Source: Viscum album
Taxonomy: Eukaryota; Streptophyta; Magnoliopsida; Santalales; Viscaceae
Length of the DNA: 64,000 nucleotides
NCBI GenBank assembly: GCA_963277665.1
Contig: OY728153.1
Span: 273,518,250 to 273,582,249 of the forward strand
Direction: 5' to 3'
Shown one piece after another: positions 34,319 to 45,379 of this stretch (its first letter is position 1; each line of letters opens with the position of its first letter). The notes beneath the pieces were generated by a model that was not told where the DNA came from, made no database searches, and saw only the letters and a program-made list of their open reading frames with translations. The position numbers were made by a program, and so were the translations under genes.

Positions 34319-35041
34319 TTATCTTGCCTCCCCTTTGATCTTCCTTTTCTTGGAAGGACTTGAAGAATTGTTGGGCTTAAAGCTCGTCACCTTCCCTTTT
34401 CTTTTATTCACCATAAGGACAGAAGACTTTTCACGCTTCATATCATTATCCACTTGGAAAATGAGGATAAGAAGATCAGATAGAGACTTCTTAATGTTGT
34501 TCATGTTGAAATTTACAACAAAGTTAGAGAAGCTCTGGGGGAGTGATGCAAGAATGAGATTGATACCCAGTTCTTCGGGGAGTTTAAACACTAGAACCTC
34601 TAAGTACTCAATGTATCCAATGATCTTTACTACATGAGGCCCAACTGGGGAACCCTCTCCAAGCTTGATCTGAAATAGAGCCTTGGAGATCTCAAACCTT
34701 TCATGTCTTTCTCTCTCCTGGTATAGACCACGGAGGTGCTCGAGCATCCTATAGTCATCCATGTATTCATGAGACTCCATGAGCTCACTAGACATTGATG
34801 AAAGCATCCAACATTGAACATCGAGTGCATTGTTCAAATGTTGATCATAGACCAGGAAATCTTCATCACTCGCCCCTTGGGCAGGTGAATCGGGAAGTGA
34901 GGACTCTATCACGTAAAACTTTTATTCATGGCGTAGGATAACCCGAAGGTGACTAAACCATTCTTGAAAGTTACTGCTAGTGAGGATATTTTCTTTATCC
35001 AAAATTGATCACCGAGAAAATGTGTTTGATGAGTTTTTCAT
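34319..35041 (-). pseudogene. gag: copia gag (broken near the N-terminus)
   Basis: The likely start is the minus-strand ATG at 35041 (MKNSSNTFSR), followed by a stop, then ILDKENILTSSNFQEWFSHL, the typical copia Gag N-terminus, and a second stop near 34920. From 34912 it is open for 197 codons (SMSSELMESHEYMDD, FNMNNIKKSLSDLL, then a Lys/Arg-rich tail). This matches the UBN2-type Gag fold that forms the virus-like particle. Two stops separate it from the zinc knuckle. Confidence 0.83.
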
Positions 35042-36983
35042 ATTGATTCTACAAATTAAAAGATCAGATTTATCAGTGCATTTTGATTACATTTTATGAA
35101 AAATAATAAATGAATTTATTAATTCTATCACTATTTTATCATGTCCCAATGACCCCCACCATTGAACTTGGAATTCCTAGTTGTTATGACATTCTAGTGG
35201 CAAGGATCCATATTCCCCTTCGCATAACCCCAACAAGGGTTGGTCAAGTTATTTAAAGGTATTTAGGTACGCAGGTCTTTTCCAACTGTGAGATTATAGT
35301 TCCTTAATCTGTTGAGTGGACTCCTCAATCCTAAAATCCTGACTTGGATTTCCTCAACACTTGCCTCCATTTTACAACAAGTCTAGCAAGGGCTACTCCT
35401 CTTGGTGTAAAATGTTTAATTCAACCCAAAACTTTCATAAGAGCTTCCTTTATAAAAGTAAGTGTCCCAACAAGGGTTGGTCAAACACATAGTTTTATTG
35501 AGTCTTTCCCTTAATCAAGTAACGGAAGGCTTGGTCTGACTTAATATGGAATTTAAGGGATTTCAATCCTTTATTCATAGTTTTTCATTATCACATGCTT
35601 GTTAATATTAAGTGATTATTGCTTAAGTGATTAACCATGTTCTGATAATGTTTACGCATAGTCCGATTTTTATTTTATTCCATCTTTGCATGCTTGTTTA
35701 TTTCATGAACTATGTGATCATGAAAACACATACATAATAAATAAACCATGAAATAATATAGAAATAAAATAAGATAGCATGATCATGAGCTTCTATTGGT
35801 TAGCTTATCTAGCAGTTTTGATAAGCAAACCCTGACCTAGGGAAAAACACCTTGAACCCGATGGTTCGTGTTTTGCAGCTCCCACTTGTCCACCTTTGTA
35901 TCTTCTTGGGTTGGTTTCACCTCAGCTTCGGATTTTGAACCATATCCTCTAGCTTGGGAGATCCCCCATTACATGGGGTTTACATTAAAGAAATCATGGG
36001 CACGTAGGCCCTACATTTTATTGGAAGAAGGCTCGCATGCCAACAAATTTAAATTAAATAAATTTAAATTAAACCATGCACTCACAAAGGGTCTTTGGTC
36101 TATCTCATGATCATCCATAGCATGCAATGACATTTACGCATATTTAGTATTCAAATTATTTTAATCGTTCTTTTATTCAAGATAAATCGCACTAGAATTC
36201 AATTAATTGTGATATTATAATTAATCAATTCTTTATCTTAAATTCCTTTCTGAATTTCCTTGAGATTCTTCTCATCCATATTCCTTGTATGAGTCTTTGT
36301 ACTTTGGAAGAAACCTGGTAAAATTCAATTTCTGTAAATTACACGGAGTGTAGTCTATGTTACATGGCGTGTATTTGTTTTCACCCTTTATCCAAAGTAC
36401 ACGCCGGGGGATTTGGCATGTTTTCTATACTTTGGAAATTTTGGAGTACACGGTGTGTAGATTAATCCAACACGGAATCTACTTCCATGTTACGTGGGTA
36501 CCGGCCTGGAAATCCCATGTACGCAGTTACACGACTTCTCCTTGTACACGGTTTCACCTGGGCTGGATCGGACTACACAACGTGTTGATTCAACATACAC
36601 GCCATGTATTCTGGTTTCCATGCACCGTTCAGTTCTGGTCAACACGGTGTATTAAAAAACTTAGGTATGCTAAATTCACATGGCGTGGTTTGGAGGACTA
36701 GTACCGGTTCGTTGAACCTAAGTACATGGTGTGTAGATTTCACTACATGTTGTGTATTCCTGTATTGTACAGATAGAATGAGCGGCTCCTCTGGATGAGT
36801 TTCTCATTTTTATTTTAATAGAAATTAAAATTAAAAGGTCATTTCTATGATGTGAATCGAGAAACAAAGGAGGAAGAACAGATCTCATTTATTCAGTTTT
36901 ATAGAATGATTTATCTTGAATTGAATCAAATATAAATGTGTAAATTATCAATGAAAATTAAATAACTATAATCAACGTTGTAA
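35042..36983 (-). other. ~1.9-kb untranslated leader of the copia element
   Basis: No gene is visible between PBS and gag. The segment nearest the PBS (36340-36760) holds at least eight 13-bp words of the form TACAYGGYGTGTA, some perfect palindromes apart from the centre. A copia leader is usually far shorter. Confidence 0.6.
36340..36756. repeat. dispersed palindromic 13-mers, consensus TACACGGCGTGTA
   Basis: Copies: 36340-36352, 36361-36373, 36447-36459, 36574-36586, 36596-36608, 36723-36735 and 36744-36756, plus weaker ones near 36397, 36545, 36641 and 36678. The outer TACA…TGTA arms are the best conserved part. The same word is in both LTRs (30105-30117 and 37746-37758, identical TACACGGCGTGTA). 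Confidence 0.75.
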
Positions 36984-36997
36984 CCGCTCTGATGCCA
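36984..36997 (-). other. primer binding site of the copia element (tRNA-iMet)
   Basis: On the minus strand TGGCATCAGAGCGG begins two bases after the 5' LTR. It matches TGGTATCAGAGC with one change. Confidence 0.85.
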
Positions 36998-36999
36998 CT

Positions 37000-38832
37000 T
37001 GAAGGTCCCGGGTGCAGCGGAAGCTCGTGGGTGGATGTGCCCACTTGACTTTTTTTCATTAACAATGATCAATACGGGATCAATACGACGATAAATGCCA
37101 GACTCCATAGATTGAATCAAAAAAATAGACAAAGAAGAAGAATAATCCTGTAACCACAAAGGAGGATCATCACAGGTTGATTATAATTAATTTAATTAAT
37201 TGACAAGTACCTTTTATGGCATACTTTTTTTGTTGATATTTCTGATCACGTTCCGATGTGATTCTTATTTTCATCATAGAAGCCAAGTGTAGACTTCCTC
37301 TAGTGGTGATCCAGACGTACACCATGTATCTCTGGACGTTACCAAAGGAATCTCTGGGTGCTTTCATGGAGAAGCCTTTGCTTGCGTTTTCTGCCTTAGA
37401 TTGTCTTGATCCAATGGAGGAGGATCTCTCTCGGTCTTGAGAGCATTCTTGGAGGGAGTTATTTCATCCTTGAGAGAATTCTCCAAAATTGTTGTGCACA
37501 ATGATTAGAGAAAAGTGTTGGGTTTGTGAGGATATTTATAATCGGGTTTGAGGTTATAGATTTATGATAATAAATAAACGCGTTATGCATTTTATTTATT
37601 TCATTAACTCTTATTGAAAACCCCCATATCGAATCATTAATTCCTTGACATGAGCCCACGCTGATTATAATAAATATCATTTAATAAAATGATATTATTT
37701 ACTCAAAATCCCGATTGGAAAAACTACACAGTATGTAATCATTAATACACGGCGTGTACTCGTTTTTCATTTCCTTTTCAAAATGAAAACTACATAGTGT
37801 GTACATTCAATGTACATAGCGCGTATATATTGTTTTCATTTTATTATTCCTCCAACATTAAAATGATTTAGGATTCCTTGAATACTTATTAAACCACATA
37901 TGGGAATAATCTTTATTCTACTTGAGATACTTGGATGCACTTAGTGTGTGACCCTCTAGGCCTCTTTGTCGTTGGCATTAGGCAGGATTGTCTAAAGTCC
38001 AAGATTACTGTCTAGTAATGGGTCAAGGCACCCAAGAGAAATAAGTTGACACTGCATTGACATGTCACCTCATATGAACTCTTACCATTTAATTTAATCC
38101 CTTTGTCTCAATATCTCATCAAGTAGGTTTCATAATAGTTTCATAAACCTATATGTTTGATCCTTCATTCTTTGACTTCCAGAAATAAACTCGTCGTGAC
38201 ACCATGGACATGGAATTTGGGCAACAATTCTATTTCAATCAAAGGTCCAGAGATATCTAATTCCATAAATATGGAAGGGAAAAATCCTTCCTCGACTTAT
38301 CCATTAACAACATGTCATTCGTGACGCACCCAACGTACCCTACTTCCCGCCAACTGTCTTCGTGACAGTTTTCGTCAACAAATCTAAGTGCGCGAGTCAT
38401 GACATGAGTTAATGATAATCTTCCAGTCTAAGGACCATTACACATGCTCGTAGATAGCAATATACAATGACACTAAGACATGCAGAATTACTAATGGCGG
38501 TTTTGTTCTCATAATCTCCCATCTTGAAGATTACCAAGTGCGAACTCCATGAGAGAGAGTCTTGTCTTCTTACGAGTACTCGCACATGACGGTCTGTATA
38601 CTATGTGTCCTATCATAGTATGTCATCCAACCGTAGAACTTTATTTAAGAATATTGTTATATAATTTCAAGGTTCTAATCATAGTGGGGATCTTCCATGA
38701 CCTTATTAATGCAACTAATATTCCAGGACATTATTATATTATAGTCATGCAGAACAATGAACAATATATAATAAGTGTACATTAATGTAGTAAAAGTATA
38801 AATAGTTGGTTCTCAGGACACCAACTCTAACA
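37000..38832 (-). repeat. 5' LTR of the copia element
   Basis: On the minus strand it starts TGTTAGAGTTGG at 38832 and ends CGGGACCTTCA at 37000. The promoter TATA box is at 37533-37540 (TATAAATA on the minus strand). Palindromic 13-mers lie at 37725-37737, 37746-37758, 37791-37803 and 37812-37824. Confidence 0.9.
37533..37540 (-). promoter_or_regulatory. TATA box of the copia 5' LTR
   Basis: TATAAATA on the minus strand within ATTATAAATATCC, conserved at 29840-29847 in the 3' LTR. Confidence 0.55.
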
Positions 38833-38837
38833 CCTAA
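38833..38837. repeat. target-site duplication, right copy (copia element)
   Basis: CCTAA, identical to 29296-29300. Confidence 0.85.
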
Positions 38838-39142
38838 GATAATGGTTTGTATTTAAGAATGAAAAACCTGATGATTTTAATAGAAACAATTAATGAAGAT
38901 GAGTCGATCCTAGGTTATTGTTAGGGCTAGAATGGATGAATTTGTTTTCTTATAAAATATCATATCACTGATTCAAGATATATCTAAAAATGAGATAATT
39001 CCATAACATCATTCACCAATTTTATCCCCACACAATTCCAAGGATAATCATCAATTCACTTAGAGGATCACTTTAATGAGCACTTTGTAATAACCCAAAA
39101 TTCTATAAATGAAATTTTACTTTCTTATAATTATGTCATATA

Positions 39143-39147
39143 GTATA
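39143..39147. repeat. target-site duplication, left copy (TRIM)
   Basis: GTATA, repeated at 39998-40002. The uninterrupted sequence is seen in the 3' LTR near 50244. Confidence 0.9.
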
Positions 39148-39522
39148 TGTAACAACTGGGCCCCGATGACAGCACAGACACCCCACCTTAACATGGTCAT
39201 TAGGTCCCATCCAGCCAGGTACCACCAGTTGCCCCGCAGACACGTGGTCCCCACCCTAGGGCCCACCCACGTGCCCAAACAGGTCATCTGACTAATGACA
39301 GTCCCTATAGGCCAACACATGTCCTTTCTAGTGTGTTTTTTCCTTACTCACACACACCCTAAGAAACTTCTCAGAAGGTCACCCATCCTCATCACTACTC
39401 CAGGCCAAGAACGCTTAATTGTGGAGTTCTAATCAGGTAGGCTTCCGAAAAAGATGGTGAACCTTGTTGACATGAATCATATCATTTAGTCATTTAACCC
39501 TTTATCATTCTGTGGTGTTACA
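39148..39522 (-). repeat. TRIM 3' LTR
   Basis: 375 bp, matching 39623-39997, bounded by TGTAACA and TGTTACA. Much richer in GC than the host LTR. Confidence 0.9.
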
Positions 39523-39610
39523 TTCAGCCCTCCTTTAGAGCACAACATCCTTGTTGTGGGCCCTATATCTCAACCGAGGCAATGCACCACACTTAAGGTT
39601 GGGTTCCTCA

Positions 39611-39620
39611 TCTGATACCA
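39611..39620 (-). other. TRIM primer binding site
   Basis: TGGTATCAGA on the minus strand, two bases inside the 5' LTR. A perfect match to the tRNA-iMet-type site. Confidence 0.85.
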
Positions 39621-39622
39621 AA

Positions 39623-39997
39623 TGTAACAACTGGGCCCCAGTGACAGCACAGACAGCCTACCTTAACATGGCTGTGGGGTCCTAACTCGCCAGGTGTCAC
39701 CAGTTTCCCCACAAACATGTGGTCCCCACCCTGGGGCCCACCCACGTGCCCGAACGAGTCATATAACTAATGATAGTCCTCATAGGCCAACACATGTCCT
39801 TTTTAGTTTGTTTTGTCCTCACTCACACACACCCTGAGAAACTTCTCAGAAGGTCACATATCCTAATCACTACTCCAGGCCAAGCACGCTTAACTGTGGA
39901 GTTCTAATCAGGTAGGCTCTCGAAAAGGAAGGTACACCTTGTTGACATGAGTCATATCATTTAGTCATTTAACCCTTTATCATTTTGAGGTGTTACA
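39623..39997 (-). repeat. TRIM 5' LTR
   Basis: 375 bp, the same length as the partner and differing by scattered substitutions. Confidence 0.9.
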
Positions 39998-40002
39998 GTA
40001 TA
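39998..40002. repeat. target-site duplication, right copy (TRIM)
   Basis: GTATA. Confidence 0.9.
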
Positions 40003-42928
40003 AATCACATAAAATCACATAAAGAACATAAAACAAACTTTATAAATGAATAATGAATCAAATAAGAGGTATTTCTAGAAATTGAGGAACCTATACTAAT
40101 GGAATAGTAACTTGACCTTTGGAATAGTAATATAACCATTATGAATAGTAAACTGACCAATAGAATAGTAACATCACCCATGAAATTATAAATAAAATTT
40201 AGGTATCTTATAAATGAACATATGATATAATTATATCATAGAATAAGTAAATAAATGTTTTGAAAATGATAAATTAAGTTTTTATATTTTTGTGAAACAT
40301 AAATATTTATTTACAATTTTATAATTAATATAATGATTAAAAATATTTTTTTTATAAAATAGATTTATAAATTAATATTTTATTGTCTTATGATTATAAT
40401 ATAATATTATGAGACCTTAATTAATTTCTTCAAAGTGTTATAAAATCAGTTATAATTTTAAAGTTGGTATTTTTCGAATAAATGATGATTTTAATTAAAA
40501 ATTAAATTTCTCATATTTATAAAATTATTTTTATAAAATGGAGTTCATTTTTGAATTCTTTATGTTGAAATATGGTTAGGGTGAATTTTTGGGATTTTTC
40601 TAAAATAGTTGAATTTTTTGTGAATAGTGAAATACGGTAATCTATAGTATAAGCTAAATACATGAATTATTGAGTCATGGATGATGTTAAACTTATGTAA
40701 GAACCATTGGTTCTAACTTTCATACACTATTTACTATACTTAGTTATAATAATCCATACTATTCAAATTCTAGAGCCAAATGAATAAAATTATAAAAAAC
40801 ACCCCTCCCCTCTACTATAAATACCACCCTCACCACATCTTCTCCTCACACCTCTTAAGAATTTAATCTTATCCAATTTCTACCTAAAAATATTTCCAAG
40901 TCACTTACCCACATCCATGAGGTTTTGGTCTCAAAAAAATACCAAAGCCAATTTCCTTATGTAGGTTCTCAAGGAGAAGAATTCAAGAGGTCAAATCCTC
41001 TTTCAGTTTCTTTATTTTCTGTTCACTTTCTTTTATTTTATTATACTCTCATAAAATACTCTATAAAAATATGAATGATAACTTTGGTATCTTATATATA
41101 CTATAATTTTATTATTTTAATAAAAAATTCACCATAAAGTCTCTTCTCCACTTCCTTTTATTCTAAAAATAAAAATATCGGCCACAAGGTGTTGATTTAT
41201 CACCTTCGAGGATGAAAAGTTTTCATTTTACTTTACCACCTTCAAATATGGACATAAAACAATTATAATGGTTGGTACATACTGTAAAATTTATTCTATA
41301 ACTCTTTTATTTTCTAAAACTAAATTTTATACACGCTAATGAATAATGAAACAAAACTATTTTGTGATGATCAAAAAACCGCCAAAATAATTTAAATGAT
41401 TATCACCAACATATTATCTAATGATTCAACATCATCCAAAATAACAAAATGACTTATATAACCACTTAATCTTTTATATGTTCATTAATAACATGTAACT
41501 TAAATTCTATATATCTATTCCCATTTTACATGATCTTTTATACATTTATTCAAGTGAACCAATCATGAAAACCAAGGAAACGAATACTCCTGAATGATGA
41601 AATTGTATCTTATAACTCATAAAAATTGATATAAATAAACATAATAAAAGTATCATAAATAAAATACATGTATAAAAGGTTCTTAATTAATTTATTTATT
41701 TAAATTTATTATCCAGGATATTAATATCAAGTGCATAACACTTTTAGACATAAGGTAAGGGATTCTTTATGAACCTCCATTTTTCCTTCAGGTTACACTT
41801 TATATCTCTTTATCCCAATGAAATTTTTTATTATTCTTATATAATCCTCCCACATCCAGTTTTTATGTTCCAAAAATATTTTCCTATACCTATTCTTCTT
41901 TCTTTGATGGGTAAATACATGTTTTATAAGGTTCACTTCTCATTTCCTCCCGATAAGCAAACCCGGTCAAAGGGAACTTCTCAAATTCTTACTCATTTTC
42001 AATTACTGTCCTTAACATATTTTAATAAACCATTATTTTTCTAAAATCAATAATCTTATCATGAAATATAATATTGTTTCATTTCTTTTTTTATACAAAC
42101 AATTGTGACTTTTCCATTTTAATGACTCTTTAATGTTTTCCCTTAAACTGCACTGAAGTGGCTCATTTATAAAGTTTCTTTAACACTATTTTTAAATGAT
42201 TTCACATAATTTTGACATAATTTATCATTTTATATTCCTATTTTACTTTATTAATGTCCATTTATTATTTAAATTCATTCTTTCATGAACTCTTTTATGA
42301 TACACCCTTTGGTTATGCCATATGACATGTTTATGATACCCAATTATTTTCTTAGGGTAACCCTTATGTTTATACCTCATGTTTGATTCTTCTTTTGTAA
42401 CACATATTCATGAACATGTTATGATGGGTGTTCATATATATCACTCCAATTCATTGGACTTTTTCCACCATGTGCAATGGTTTTGGTAGTTATCATTGAC
42501 TCGTGCTTATGTCATGTCGTGTTTTACTTCCACATTCCTATTATGCAATGATTACATGTCCCCATTATATACATTTTATTATTAATTATGTTTATTCACG
42601 ATCCTTTCCTTTTTATTCCATCATTTTATGTCTTCTAACCCATGTGTTTTGCTTTATTCCTATGCTTATACCCTTACTGGGCTTTTTAGATCATCCCTTT
42701 TGTTAATGTATTCCCCAGGTTATCCTATACAGATGTAGGAGATCAATAAAATATAGGATCTATTTATGGATGATTAAAATAAACATGTTTTATTTTATTT
42801 TCATGTTTTTGGTTTTATGTACCTAATCATCCAAATACACCAAACTTTATGATCCTTGGATTATAATTTGATGGATAATTATTCTTAAAATAATGTAATA
42901 ATATGTTTAAAAGGATAGAATCATTATA

Positions 42929-42942
42929 GTTAGTATTAGAGT
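42929..42942 (+). other. primer binding site of element 2 (decayed)
   Basis: GTTAGTATTAGAGT resembles TGGTATCAGAG with transition changes and lies directly after the 5' LTR. Confidence 0.6.
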
Positions 42943-43591
42943 GAGGTATAGTTATTTTTAGATATTAGGACTAGATCACTTTAGTAAAAAACCCTAGGGA
43001 TATTTCTATCGCCATGGATAACCTAGATTGAAACTTATGGTATCACAAGTTAGGATATACTTTTCATTTGAAAGTTTATACTTCTATATTTAATTTTTTT
43101 TCTTTTTAAATTATTACTATATAATTATTCAATCCCCCTGATTGTACTTTATTTTTTCTTATTTAATGGAATGAAATAAAGGAACATGTGTCAACAATCA
43201 ATGTGATAGGAAACGTGATGATTTTCCTAATGATATGCCAGATATGATGGGAATGGGTGCTCAAAACTTCATGACAGTGCTTTCTCAAATGAATGAAGTT
43301 ATGAATAATAACTTGAATCATGTGTAATTACCTCCTTCTCCTAAGAAGATAAAGTTTTGGTCTAATCCTTCATGTGAAAAAGGCCTCCCATATTTAGTGT
43401 ATCTTCTTATCCCATCATCACGGAACAATGGATTAACTCCATTGAGAATATATTCTTTGTCCACCAGTGCTCAGAAGAAGAGAAGGTTGTGTTGGTAGTC
43501 TATCCTTTTGATAGGTAATCTGATCAATGGTGGACGCCAATCAAAATAACAAATTCCAAGGAAGAAATTAATTCCATGGAATGGGAAGATT

Positions 43592-43608
43592 TCAAGAAAA
43601 TACTTTTC
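43592..43608. repeat. 17-bp target-site duplication, left copy
   Basis: TCAAGAAAATACTTTTC, repeated exactly at 44687-44703. The gag of element 1 lacks the insertion at this point. Confidence 0.9.
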
Positions 43609-44686
43609 TTTCCCCTTGTTTTCGGCGCTCTCACGTCTCCTTCTCCCTCTTATAGGGTTCCTCCTTTAGAGATGGTTCTCCCTCTCTTTCCCCTACTATT
43701 CAGCGCTTTCGCATCTCCCTCACCCTCTTCGAGGGTTTCTCCTACTTTAGATTTTTTTATCCCTCAAGATAATACATCTCTCCTTGGTTTCTTCCCCATG
43801 TGTCTTGCTTTCACTCTGGTGAAGGTGCTCTGGTTCCTTTCTTTGCGACGACGATTCTTATACAAGGAGGTCGTCGGGTTCCTATAGATGACTTTAGACA
43901 CCCTTTCCATGAATCTAGCCTCCTGTTCCTCTGCGCCTCTCTAGGTTAGTTATGGAGCGGTGGTTCTAGGTGGTTTTGGGATTTTTTGGTTCGGCAGTCG
44001 ACGGATCTCAAGGTGCTGCTGGGTTGCTTTCCCCTGGTTGTTTGTTCTTGGTTTTTCTCCTCATTTTAATTGCCTCTATTTGGATCAATCAACCACTCAA
44101 CCACTACTATGAATGAATGTTCTGCTTCCCCTCTCTTGGTCGAATTTGGAGCGGTGGTAACCACCAAGTTTTTGGAGGTGTGGTTCGGTGGCCGCCATCA
44201 TTCCAGACACGACTCTTCGACACTGGTTTATGTTTTTTGGTTTTCTTCCTCATGTTTTAGGAGATATTTTTTCTTTTTGTTCTCGACGATAGTGTTTTTA
44301 TGGATAATTATTTTCAATGAGGCGTTCTTTCTTGATTTTGGATTTGGTTATTTGGTTATTACTAGATCGATGGGGTATGACCCCATGGTGTGATGTTTTC
44401 GACGGCATCGGGGGTCTTCAACAGTCTCCAATGTCTGGTGTGTTGGTAGGATGGTGATGAAGATGTGGTAATGATGACGATGAAAAAAGCGGTACTCGTG
44501 ATGATGTTGACTGGCGATGATAATAGTGGTACTCATTGATGATGATGCGGGTGGTTCAGATCTTGATCTCATCAGGTTTGGTGGATGTTTTTGAAATTCA
44601 AAATGTGTAATTGGTCTCTTTTGTTTTTTGGTTCCTATTCATCCTTAAATAAGTATTTAAAAATCGAATAAAAAATGAATTTTTAG
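43609..44686. mobile_element. 1.08-kb insertion with 17-bp TSD, probably TPRT-type (LINE-related or retrocopy)
   Basis: The insert is visibly richer in G, C and T than the element around it. It begins with two copies of a ~77-bp segment (TTTCCCCTTGTTTTCGGCGC and the related TTTCCCCTACTATTCAGCGC), reminiscent of tandem 5'-UTR monomers. No terminal inverted repeat, TG/CA ends or long ORF is seen, and the right end has only short A/T runs (…GAATAAAAAATG…). A 17-bp duplication argues for target-primed reverse transcription rather than an LTR element (5 bp), MULE (about 9 bp) or CACTA (3 bp). Strand is uncertain. Confidence 0.6.
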
Positions 44687-44703
44687 TCAAGAAAATACTT
44701 TTC
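44687..44703. repeat. 17-bp target-site duplication, right copy
   Basis: TCAAGAAAATACTTTTC. Confidence 0.9.
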
Positions 44704-45379
44704 AATAAATATTTTCCTCGAACCCTTTATTTTAATATATAAATTGAGTTTCTTGGACTGAAGTAAAAGGAATATGGTTCTATTGGAGCATACGAGAAAA
44801 ACTTCACAAGGCTTGCACAATATGCCTTTGGATTTTTCATGAACACTGAAATCAAGGTGGATCACTTCTTTAGTGGACTAAATCTGGTTCTACAAAAAGA
44901 ATTGGTGATTTGAGACTTCTACAATTATTAGAAGATTGTACATTATTCCCTTAAGGTTTAAATAGAGATCAGAGACTCTCAATGATCTCATGGTACTGGT
45001 GACAAAAAGTGGAAAATAGAGTTTAATATGGGTGGATCAACAGATAAATCCCATTATAGAAAGAAGACCCAACATCCCACATGTCAAAAGTGTGGGAAGA
45101 AGCATCTTGGAAACTGCTTAAAGGGGACCAATTGATGATTCAAATGTGGAAGAGAAGGGCATATGGATAATAGCTTCCAAATGTATATAAATAATCCCAC
45201 TAATTTGGAAGAATAAAGGAAGGTTCATATTAACACTCAGTCTATAGTGCAGTGTTTCAACTACAAGTAATATGGAAATTATGCAAGCCATTTCCCTAAG
45301 CCAAGGGTTGTTGGAGGAAATCAACAATAACAACCTCCAAGGCAACAAGGAATGGAATATGTTATCACTACTATTGAGG

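Larger units (their letters stand above)
29301..38832 (-). mobile_element. Ty1/copia retrotransposon, complete structure, inactive
   Basis: It lies on the minus strand with LTRs of 1824 bp (29301-31124) and 1833 bp (37000-38832), a tRNA-iMet PBS, gag, zinc knuckle, protease, integrase, RT and RNase H, and CCTAA duplications at both ends. Integrase precedes RT, which defines copia order. It resembles plant elements annotated as TNT1-94-like; I do not assign a lineage. An unusual ~1.9-kb leader lies between PBS and gag. Stops break the ORF but most catalytic motifs remain (IN Asp/Asp/Glu, RT YVDD). The LTRs differ by roughly a tenth by eye at one end, so it is not recent. Confidence 0.93.
39148..39997 (-). 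mobile_element. TRIM-like miniature LTR retrotransposon, 850 bp
   Basis: Two 375-bp direct repeats (39148-39522 and 39623-39997) start TGTAACAACTGGG and end GGTGTTACA on the plus strand and flank a 100-bp interior with no coding capacity. On the minus strand the right repeat is followed, after two bases, by TGGTATCAGATGAGG, a tRNA-iMet primer site. The left repeat is preceded by AAAGGAGGGCTGAA, a polypurine tract. This fixes minus-strand orientation. GTATA duplications flank it. It lacks gag and pol and would need enzymes from another element. Confidence 0.92.
39086..42926 (+). repeat. 5' LTR of element 2 (interrupted by a TRIM)
   Basis: It starts TGTAATAACCC and ends near AATCATTA, just before the PBS. 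Outside the 855 bp of TRIM plus duplication it is colinear with 50189-53246. TATA box TATAAATA is at 40816-40823. The 5' part lacks the ORF module of element 1, while the part from about 40100 on shares GAATAGTAAACTGACC-like sequence with it. Confidence 0.85.
43180..45350 (+). pseudogene. gag: gag of element 2 (broken, with a 1.08-kb insertion)
   Basis: Gag-like fragments match element 1 in order: a Met-rich start region near 43230-43320 (…MNEVMNNNLNH…), ITEQWINSIENIFFVHQCSE at about 43420-43480, and EINSMEWEDFKKI at 43567-43605. The frame is then cut by the insertion and resumes after 44703 with a segment matching EFLEL. A CX2CGKKHxGxC zinc motif is near 45080-45120 and FKCGREGHM near 45135, each next to stops. 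It cannot encode a protein. Confidence 0.75.
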
